Assembly (NCBI RefSeq): GCF_030538755.1 | Contig: NZ_JAUNTJ010000002.1 | Span: 1-64,000 of the forward strand | Length of the DNA: 64,000 nucleotides | Origin: Paracoccus sp. (in: a-proteobacteria) | Lineage (GTDB): Bacteria; Pseudomonadota; Alphaproteobacteria; Rhodobacterales; Rhodobacteraceae | Reading direction: 5' to 3' | Part shown: positions 55,401 through 61,580 of the stretch, in pieces | How the letters are laid out: every line of letters begins with the position of its first letter | Numbering within the stretch: the stretch's first letter is position 1 | Made by a program: the position numbers and the translations under genes | Notes under the pieces: model-generated | Seen by the model: only the letters and a program-made list of their open reading frames with translations | Told to the model about the DNA's origin: nothing | Database searches by the model: none

Positions 55401-56592
55401 ATGGCAGGATGGCACACTGGCCCTGCGCGGTGGCCATCTGTGGCACGCGGATCATGCGGGGGTGGCGCTGCCGGTCCCTGCGCCCGCACCCGCCGGGCCT
55501 TGCCTGATTATCGGTGATCTGGCCGACGGGCTGGCGGCGGCCTTTGCGCGCGGCATCGTCTCTGACTGGCGGCAGCCGCTGATCCTTGCAGGCGACGGGC
55601 TGCCGCAGCCCCCGGAATGGGACCGCTGGCTGTCGGGACGTCCCGACGCAGACCCCGGCGCGCGGTTGATTGCCACCCTGCGCGATCTGGACCCTGCGCA
55701 GATTCATGTTCTGGGTTGCGACGTGACCGATGCCGCCGCGCTGGACGCCGCGCTGACCGCAGCCGAGGCCCGGACCGGACCCGTCGCAGGCGTGTTCCAC
55801 AGCGCGGCAATGGGCGATGCGTTCTACAGCCCGCTGACAGACGCCTTGCCTGCCGGGATCGCGGACCGGCTGGACCGCCGCCGCGCCACCCTGCGGGCCT
55901 TGCGGCAGGTGCTGGGCAGGCGCGATGCGGGTTTCTGTCTGGTGCAATCGTCGCTGTCGGTTCTGGCGGGCGGGCGCGGGCTTGCCGCCTATGCCGCAGA
56001 AAACGCCTGGGCCGACGCCTTTGCGGCTGACGCGAACCGCAGCGGCGTCACCCGTTGGCAGGCGGTTCAATGGGACGCTGCCGAAACCGGCAGCCTCGCC
56101 GAAACGCTGGCCACCGCACGGCTGCTGACGCTGGACGAGATCTGGCAGGCGGCCTGCCGTATCCTTGCACAGCCCGCGCTGACGCAGGTCGCTGTCACCC
56201 CCGGCAACCTGCGCCAGCGTCTGGCGGCACCCGCGCCGCAACCCGGCCCTGCGCCCGCGCAGGCGGTCCAGACCGCCTATGCCGCGCCCCGCGATCCGGT
56301 GGAAACCACCGTCGCCGCCGCCATGGCCGAGATGCTGGGCGTGGCGCGAGTGGGCATCCACGACAATTTCTTTGAACGGGGCGGGCACTCGCTGATGGCG
56401 ATCCAGATCGTCAACCGCCTGCGCCGCGAATTCGGCGTCGATCTGCCCGTCCGCGCGCTGTTGTTCGAGGCCCCCACCGCCGCAGGCATCGCCGCCACCA
56501 TTCGCACCGCGCAGCAGGCCGCCGCCGCGCAGGCCGATCTGCTGGACGACCTGCTGACCGATATCGAATCCGAACGCGCACCCGCGGAATGA
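52393..56592 (+). CDS. Type I PKS module: KS-AT-(KR-like)-ACP, ketoreductase loop degenerate
   Basis: A 1399-residue module: ketosynthase with Cys164 (QTTCSSSL), EAHGTGTALGDP and GNVGHMDAAAG; acyltransferase with Ser599 (GHSVGE) and HAFH (695-698), so malonyl-CoA; a KR-like region (about 900-1260); and a carrier with Ser1333 (GGHSLMA). In the KR-like part Tyr1200 and Asn1204 remain, but the nucleotide loop near 1037-1050 reads IIGDLADGLA in place of GGTGGLG, so NADPH binding is doubtful. It would extend the lipid from the FAAL-ACP by two carbons and leave a ketone. The carrier resembles a PCP, fitting transfer to the NRPS downstream. Confidence 0.92.
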   Translation: MPSDTRIAIIGCAIRLPGADDLDSFWRLLAGRDSAIRRVGEDELHAAGVTATGADYVPFWGGPDQADGFDAGFFGYSPRDAELLDPQQRMFLECAWHALEDAATPRKGSVGVYAGASLSSHLLRAAGRADPFQVGLANIGGMVAARTSFHLDLTGPAIGVQTTCSSSLVAIHQAMAGLRAGDCDMALAGAVAVNQARPAGYVHEPGSITAPDGTCRPFDAAAAGTVFTNGAAVVVLKRLDDALADGDRIMGVLIGAAVNNDGAAKVGLNAPSVGGQAAVLSAALRHAGIGAADVDYVEAHGTGTALGDPIELTALNRAYGPGLTAAGRRCLLGAVKGNVGHMDAAAGMAGLVKVLLAFQHDHLPGTAHFTMPGPNLSPGVFDILAEGRDWPRDPARPRRAGLSSFGIGGTNAHLIVQEPPVAAPVMAARGPQLLPISARTDGALAVMRDNLASALAGNVSLADVAQTLQTGRQAMARRQVVVADTCEQAIAALRAPGQVLHPMAGQPAPVFVFSGQGSQRAGMARDLYADPAFRAALDDCLALVPDSLDLRTVLLDPATDPDRIHQTRVTQPGLFVFEYALARMWMARGVQPVAMLGHSVGEYVAACLAGVFGLPDAIRAVVARGEAMQACPPGAMLAVMMSEAEASGALPHGTEIAAVNGPRSVTLAGPVEAIDALAAQLDRSGIGARRLVTSHAFHSAMMDPALDAFAGVLNGLTLRAPQIAMLSNVTGDWLDDRAADPAYWLSHLRQPVRFGEAIRHLMGLDHPLLIEVGPGAGLIRLARQGMADHARGVASLPDAGAVDGAAEILRATGEIWAAGVAVDWAALHDGPRKRLSLPGYPFERQSFWLPMPVPGAAAADDGWFHQPIWRRLPLQSPEPAKALLVLGAGLLNGWPADAISVTPETLADHLCDGAEIVCAWGLAPDPLPRILTLARALTAGTRLTLIGAGMHDVTGAEALSPESASVAALAPVLEQEVPGLRCRVIDLDPADPARGLAKALAVPWQDGTLALRGGHLWHADHAGVALPVPAPAPAGPCLIIGDLADGLAAAFARGIVSDWRQPLILAGDGLPQPPEWDRWLSGRPDADPGARLIATLRDLDPAQIHVLGCDVTDAAALDAALTAAEARTGPVAGVFHSAAMGDAFYSPLTDALPAGIADRLDRRRATLRALRQVLGRRDAGFCLVQSSLSVLAGGRGLAAYAAENAWADAFAADANRSGVTRWQAVQWDAAETGSLAETLATARLLTLDEIWQAACRILAQPALTQVAVTPGNLRQRLAAPAPQPGPAPAQAVQTAYAAPRDPVETTVAAAMAEMLGVARVGIHDNFFERGGHSLMAIQIVNRLRREFGVDLPVRALLFEAPTAAGIAATIRTAQQAAAAQADLLDDLLTDIESERAPAE

Positions 56593-56604
56593 CAGGGAAA
56601 TACC

Positions 56605-57669
56605 ATGAAATTCAGTCTGTTCTACTTTGATGGCGACGGATCGGAACGCAATCCCGATGCCTATAGGCTGCTGCTGGACAGCGCCCGTTTCGCCGACCGG
56701 AACGGCTTTCAGGCATTGTGGCTGCCGGAACGCCATTTCCACGCCTTCGGGGGGCTGTATCCGAACCCGGCGCTGATTCATGCGGCGCTGGCGATGGTGA
56801 CGGAAAACGTGCAGTTGCGGTCGGGCAGCGTGGTTCTGCCGCTGCACCATCCGGTGCGGGTGGCCGAGGACTGGTCGGTGCTGGACAACCTGTCGGGCGG
56901 GCGCACGGGCATCGCCATCGCATCCGGCTGGACAATGCAGGAATTCGTGCTGTCGCGCGAACCGCACGGGTTCCGGCGCAATCTGATGTGGCAAAGCTAT
57001 GACCAGCTGACGCGCCTGCTGGCCGGTGAGGCGGTGGCCTTCGAGGATGCCGACGGCCATGTGGTCGAGGCGAAAACGCTGCCGCGCCCGCTCCAGCCGC
57101 GCATTCCGTTCTGGGTCGCCTGCCAATCCCCCGAGACCTTTGCCGAAGCGGGGCGGCGCGGGATGAATGTCCTGTGTGCCCTGCTGGGCGAAAAACTTGA
57201 GGATCTGGCCCCCAAGATCCGCACCTATCGCGAGGCGCTGGACAAGAATGGCCATGACCCGGATGCGGGCCGTGTCAGCATCATGGTCCATACCTATCTG
57301 GCGGATGATCCCGCCACCGCGCGGGCGAATGTGGTCGGCCCTTTCACCGACTATCTGCGGACGCATTATCACCTGCTGGAAAGTCTGGCCCGCAGCATGA
57401 ACCTGAATGTCAAGCTGTCGGACTTCAGCCCGGAAGACCTTGAAAGCCTGCTGGACTTCGGGGTGCAGGGGTTCATGAACGGGCGCTCGCTGATCGGCAG
57501 TGCCGAAAGTGTCCGCCCGGTGGTGCAGGATCTGGCCGATATCGGCGTCGATGAAATCGCCTGCCTGATCGACTTTGTGCAGGATCACGATCTTGTAATG
57601 GCCGGGTTGCCGCAGATCGCGCAACTGGCGCAGGCCACAGCGGGCGTGCGCCGGATGGAGCTGGCCTGA
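56605..57669 (+). CDS. MupA/Atu3671-type FMN-dependent luciferase-like monooxygenase
   Basis: A 354-residue TIM-barrel enzyme of the natural-product luciferase-like monooxygenase group: MKFSLFYFDGDG, ALWLPERHFHAFGGLYPNPA, then LPLHHPVRVAEDWSVLDNLS, GRTGIAIASGW and PFWVACQSPETF. Family members include MupA (mupirocin) and Atu3671 of the Agrobacterium siderophore NRPS/PKS cluster. They occur within hybrid lines and probably oxidise carrier-bound chains. It is a free-standing protein here, placed between the PKS and the first NRPS of the plus operon, which suggests action on the ketide-bound intermediate. AGGGA before the ATG supports the start. Confidence 0.9.
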   Translation: MKFSLFYFDGDGSERNPDAYRLLLDSARFADRNGFQALWLPERHFHAFGGLYPNPALIHAALAMVTENVQLRSGSVVLPLHHPVRVAEDWSVLDNLSGGRTGIAIASGWTMQEFVLSREPHGFRRNLMWQSYDQLTRLLAGEAVAFEDADGHVVEAKTLPRPLQPRIPFWVACQSPETFAEAGRRGMNVLCALLGEKLEDLAPKIRTYREALDKNGHDPDAGRVSIMVHTYLADDPATARANVVGPFTDYLRTHYHLLESLARSMNLNVKLSDFSPEDLESLLDFGVQGFMNGRSLIGSAESVRPVVQDLADIGVDEIACLIDFVQDHDLVMAGLPQIAQLAQATAGVRRMELA

Positions 57670-57673
57670 GGCG

Positions 57674-60600
57674 ATGGAGGACCGGATCGCCGCATTGCGG
57701 GCGCGCGTCGCCCTGCTGTCGCCGTCTGAACTGGCGGTGTTCCGGGTCAAGGTGACGGCGGCGGGCATCGACTGGGCGCGTGTGGCCCCGGCCCCGATCC
57801 CGGCGGCGGCGCGGCCCGACCTGCTGCCGCTGTCGCCAGCCCAGATGCAGTTCTGGCTGGGCCAGCAGGTTCATCCCGACAGCGCGGCATTTTCCATCGC
57901 CTTTGCGTGGGACATATCGGGGCCGCTGGATGTCGCGGCGCTGGAACGCGCGCTGGCATGGCTGGTGGCGCGGCATGAACCGCTGCGCACCAGATTTCCT
58001 GTCCGCGACGGTCAGCCCGGCCAGCGGATAGGCCCGGCCGATTTCGTGCTGACCCGGACCGGGGCCACGGCCCAGGCCGATGCCGATTTCGCGGCACGTC
58101 CTTTCGATCTGCCGCGCGGGCCGCTGTTTCGTGCGCATCTGCTGGGGGTGGCACCGGATCGTCACCGGCTGTTGCTGAGCTTTCACCACATCATCGCCGA
58201 TGGTTGGTCGCGCGGTGTCTTTTTGCGGGAACTGGCGCAGGCTTACCGGGCATTTCATGCGGGCCGTGCGCCGGACATGCCCGACCTGCCGCGCCAGTTT
58301 GCCGACCTGATGCTGGACCAGCAGGCGTGGCTGGACGGACCCGAGGCCGCCGCCCAGGCCGAGTTCTGGCGGGCCGAGCTTGCGGCCCTTGCGCCGCAGG
58401 AGCTGCCTGCAAGCGCCGTTCCTGCCGATCATGCTGCGGATACCTTGTCGCACCGGATCGACCCGGCCCTGTCGGCCTGCATCGCGCCGGCGGCGGCGGC
58501 CATGGGCGTGACGCCGTTTGTCCTGCTGCTGGCCGTGTTCCATCTGTTGCAGCATCGCATGACCGGATCGGATGACGTGGCTGTCGGCACGCCAGTCGCG
58601 GGGCGCGACGCGGCCAGTGCTGAACTGATCGGGCTGTTCGTCAACACGCTGGTGCTGCGCGGCAGGCCGCGCGCCGGGACCAGTTTCCGCGACTGGCTGG
58701 CTGAAACGCGCGCGACATTCGCCCGCGCTTTCGACCATCACGCGCTGCCCTTTGCCCGCGTGGTCGATGCGGTGGGCGCCGCCCGCCGTGCCGGCCAGAC
58801 GCCGCTGTTTCAGGTGCTGTTTCAGGTCCAGACCGGCTATTCCGCGCAAAATGCCGACACCCTCGCGCTGGGCGACGGGCTGAGCGTGCGGCAATCGCTG
58901 CTGCCGCTGCCGCAGGCGAAATTCGATCTGTCCTGGCATATGATCGAACAGGATGGCAGGTTTTCGATTATCGCCGAATACCGGCGCGGGCTGTTCGATG
59001 CCCGGCTGATCCGCCAGATGATCGCCAGTTTCGAAACGCTGCTGGCTGCGGCGCTGGATTGCCCCGATGCGGCAATCGAAGGGCTGGAGCTTTCGCCGCC
59101 CGCGATCCTGCGCGGCCCGGATGCGCCGATCCCGGATCTGCTGACGCTGCTGGACGATGCCGCGGGCCGCGCCACCGTGATCGCCCCCGACGGTGCGGCG
59201 ACCCACGGCCCTGACCTTTGGGCGCAGGCCGAGGCGCTGGCCCGGTACCTGCGCCGGTTGCCCGAACTGGCGCAGGGACAGCCGCTGGCCATCTGCCTGC
59301 CGCGCGGCACGCAACTGATCGTGGCGCTGCTGGCGGCGCTGCGGGCGGGGGTGCCCTATGTTCCGCTGGACCCTTCGCATCCCGCCGAACGCCGCGCGAT
59401 GATCCTGACGGATGCGGGCGCGGGGCTGGTGCTGGACGATGCCACGCTGGCGCGGATCACGGATGGCTTGCCGCCCGATCTGCCGCTGCCCGATCTGCCG
59501 CCCCCCGACCCGGACCGCATCGCCTATGTCATCTTTACCAGCGGCAGCACGGGCCGCCCCAAGGGCGTGCCGGTCACGCATCGGGCGCTGTCGAACCTGA
59601 TCGCCTCGATGGCCCGCCAGCCGGGGATGGCGCCGGGCGACCGGATGCTGGCGCTGACCACCATCGCCTTTGACATCGCCGCGCTTGAGATCTTGCTGCC
59701 GCTTGCGACGGGTGCCACGCTGGTTCTGGGCGACGCCACGCTGGCCGCCGAGCCTGACCGGCTGGCGGCAACCATCGTCCGCCAGCGGATCACCCATCTG
59801 CAAGCCACACCTGCGACATGGCGTCTGCTGTCGGATCATGGATTGCCGGGCGGATTGACCGCGCTGTGCGGGGGCGAGGCGCTGCCCCGCGACCTTGGGC
59901 AGGCGCTGCTTGCGGGCACCAGCGCGCTGTGGAACATGTATGGCCCGACCGAGACGACGATCTGGTCGGCGGCGCGGCGGATCACGGCTGATGATCTGAC
60001 CGGCCCCCAAGCCCGGATCGGCGGCCCGGTCGCGAACACGGCGCTGGCGGTGCTGGACCGATACCGCCGCCCGCTGCCCCCGCTTGTCCCCGGAGAGCTG
60101 GCGATCACGGGCGCGGGCCTGTCGCCCGGCTATTGGCAGCGCCCCGACCTGACGGCGGATCGTTTCGTGGACGGGTTCTATCTGACCGGCGACCGGGTGC
60201 GGATGGATCAGGATGGCGGGCTGACCTTTCTTGGCCGTCTGGACCATCAGATCAAGCTGAACGGCTATCGGGTCGAACCGGGCGAGGTCGAGGCCGCCCT
60301 GCGCGCTCAGCCCGGCATTACGGCCGCCGTCGTCATGGCCGAGGGCGCGCGGCTGGTCGCCTGGTGCGCCGGGGCGGGCGATCCCGATGCGTTGCGCGCG
60401 GGGCTGGCGCGGCATCTGCCCGCCTATATGATCCCCGCTGTGGTCACGATCATGGACCGCCTGCCGCTGAATCCGAACGGCAAGATCGACCGCAACGCGC
60501 TGCCACGCGCCGATCGCAAGGCTGCCCCAAGGGTGCCCGAAACGGATGCCGAACGCAGGCTGCTGGCGATCTGGTCGCAGGTGCTGGGCCGGGACGGGAT

Positions 60601-61573
60601 CGGCGTGGACGACAATTTCTTTGCGGTGGGCGGGGCCTCGGTCAGTGCGATGCAGATCGCCTCGCGCGCCCGTGCGCAGGGGCTGGTGCTGACGCCCGCG
60701 CAGATGTTCGAGCACCAGACCGTTGCCACGCAGGCCGCCCATGCGGCCACGGCACAGGTGCTGCCGCTCAGCCCGTGGCAGGCGGCGGCGCTGACCGATC
60801 CCGGCCCGTGGCATCGGGTGGAACGCCCGATGCCGCAGGGTGTGGACCTGATCCCCGAGGCCCTGCGCGCCGCGCATCCGGTGCTGTGCTTGGGGCTGAC
60901 CGACGCCGGATGGCAGACCCATGCGCATTCTGATCTGTGGACGGCGCAGGTCCGCGACGGCAGGCTGATCGTCACGGCGCATCCGCTGCTGCTGAATGCG
61001 GCGTCGGTCAATCGCCTTGCGGATCTGATCGTTACGGGGGCCGCGTCGGACGCAGCCGATGACAGCTACCTGCGCTGGCTTGCCGCGCCGGCGGCACCCG
61101 CACCCGAGCTGCTGCCCTTGGCGGCAGAGACGGCGGACTCCGCCGAACTGACCCGCCCGTTGCCGCAGGTTTCATCCGATGCGCTGGCCCGCGCGCTGTC
61201 GCGGGTGCTGGCGGATTGGGCGGGTGCGCCGGTGACGCTGGCGGTCGCGGATGATGCGCCGCTGACCGGGCTGGGCCAGACCGCGCGCGTGATGCCATGG
61301 GGCAGCCGCGATCCGCGCGGCATCGACCCGCGCGCCCTGTCGCCGGGCATCGCGCGGCTGACATGGGATGCGCCCGCGTCGGATGCCGTGCTGCATGTCA
61401 ACGTCAACGTCGGCGACATGCGGATCACATGGCACAGCCACGGGCTGCGGGCCGATACGCTGGCCCGTCTGGCCGCGCGGCTGGACGGCGAACTGGCCGC
61501 CCCCGCGCCGCGCCAGCCCGTCACGAACAAACTGGACCGGCTGCGCGCCGCCCTGACACAGGCCCAGGGATGA
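57674..61573 (+). CDS. NRPS: C-A(Gly)-PCP followed by a truncated, inactive epimerase-like domain
   Basis: The 1299-residue protein has an N-terminal helical docking-like segment, a C domain (HHIIADG near 170), an A domain (SGSTGRPKGV near 620), a PCP with an unusual GGAS motif (Ser989) and a C-terminal region of about 260 residues. The A pocket reads DILQLGMIW, a glycine-type code. The end region begins LPLSPWQAAAL and ends with VNVNVGDMRITWHSHG, matching both ends of the active epimerase encoded in the minus operon, but it is much shorter. The catalytic HHxxxDG is HPLLLNA near 1100, and FNYLG is lost. It looks like a relict epimerase, expendable on an achiral Gly. Confidence 0.9.
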   Translation: MEDRIAALRARVALLSPSELAVFRVKVTAAGIDWARVAPAPIPAAARPDLLPLSPAQMQFWLGQQVHPDSAAFSIAFAWDISGPLDVAALERALAWLVARHEPLRTRFPVRDGQPGQRIGPADFVLTRTGATAQADADFAARPFDLPRGPLFRAHLLGVAPDRHRLLLSFHHIIADGWSRGVFLRELAQAYRAFHAGRAPDMPDLPRQFADLMLDQQAWLDGPEAAAQAEFWRAELAALAPQELPASAVPADHAADTLSHRIDPALSACIAPAAAAMGVTPFVLLLAVFHLLQHRMTGSDDVAVGTPVAGRDAASAELIGLFVNTLVLRGRPRAGTSFRDWLAETRATFARAFDHHALPFARVVDAVGAARRAGQTPLFQVLFQVQTGYSAQNADTLALGDGLSVRQSLLPLPQAKFDLSWHMIEQDGRFSIIAEYRRGLFDARLIRQMIASFETLLAAALDCPDAAIEGLELSPPAILRGPDAPIPDLLTLLDDAAGRATVIAPDGAATHGPDLWAQAEALARYLRRLPELAQGQPLAICLPRGTQLIVALLAALRAGVPYVPLDPSHPAERRAMILTDAGAGLVLDDATLARITDGLPPDLPLPDLPPPDPDRIAYVIFTSGSTGRPKGVPVTHRALSNLIASMARQPGMAPGDRMLALTTIAFDIAALEILLPLATGATLVLGDATLAAEPDRLAATIVRQRITHLQATPATWRLLSDHGLPGGLTALCGGEALPRDLGQALLAGTSALWNMYGPTETTIWSAARRITADDLTGPQARIGGPVANTALAVLDRYRRPLPPLVPGELAITGAGLSPGYWQRPDLTADRFVDGFYLTGDRVRMDQDGGLTFLGRLDHQIKLNGYRVEPGEVEAALRAQPGITAAVVMAEGARLVAWCAGAGDPDALRAGLARHLPAYMIPAVVTIMDRLPLNPNGKIDRNALPRADRKAAPRVPETDAERRLLAIWSQVLGRDGIGVDDNFFAVGGASVSAMQIASRARAQGLVLTPAQMFEHQTVATQAAHAATAQVLPLSPWQAAALTDPGPWHRVERPMPQGVDLIPEALRAAHPVLCLGLTDAGWQTHAHSDLWTAQVRDGRLIVTAHPLLLNAASVNRLADLIVTGAASDAADDSYLRWLAAPAAPAPELLPLAAETADSAELTRPLPQVSSDALARALSRVLADWAGAPVTLAVADDAPLTGLGQTARVMPWGSRDPRGIDPRALSPGIARLTWDAPASDAVLHVNVNVGDMRITWHSHGLRADTLARLAARLDGELAAPAPRQPVTNKLDRLRAALTQAQG

Positions 61574-61580
61574 CCCGGAG

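Noticed and set aside
53521-57768. A 1415-codon open frame on the minus strand opposite the plus-strand PKS and monooxygenase genes
   Set aside because: Its translation has no domain motifs and lies antisense to well-defined PKS and flavin enzyme genes. Long antisense frames are expected in high-GC DNA with strong codon bias.
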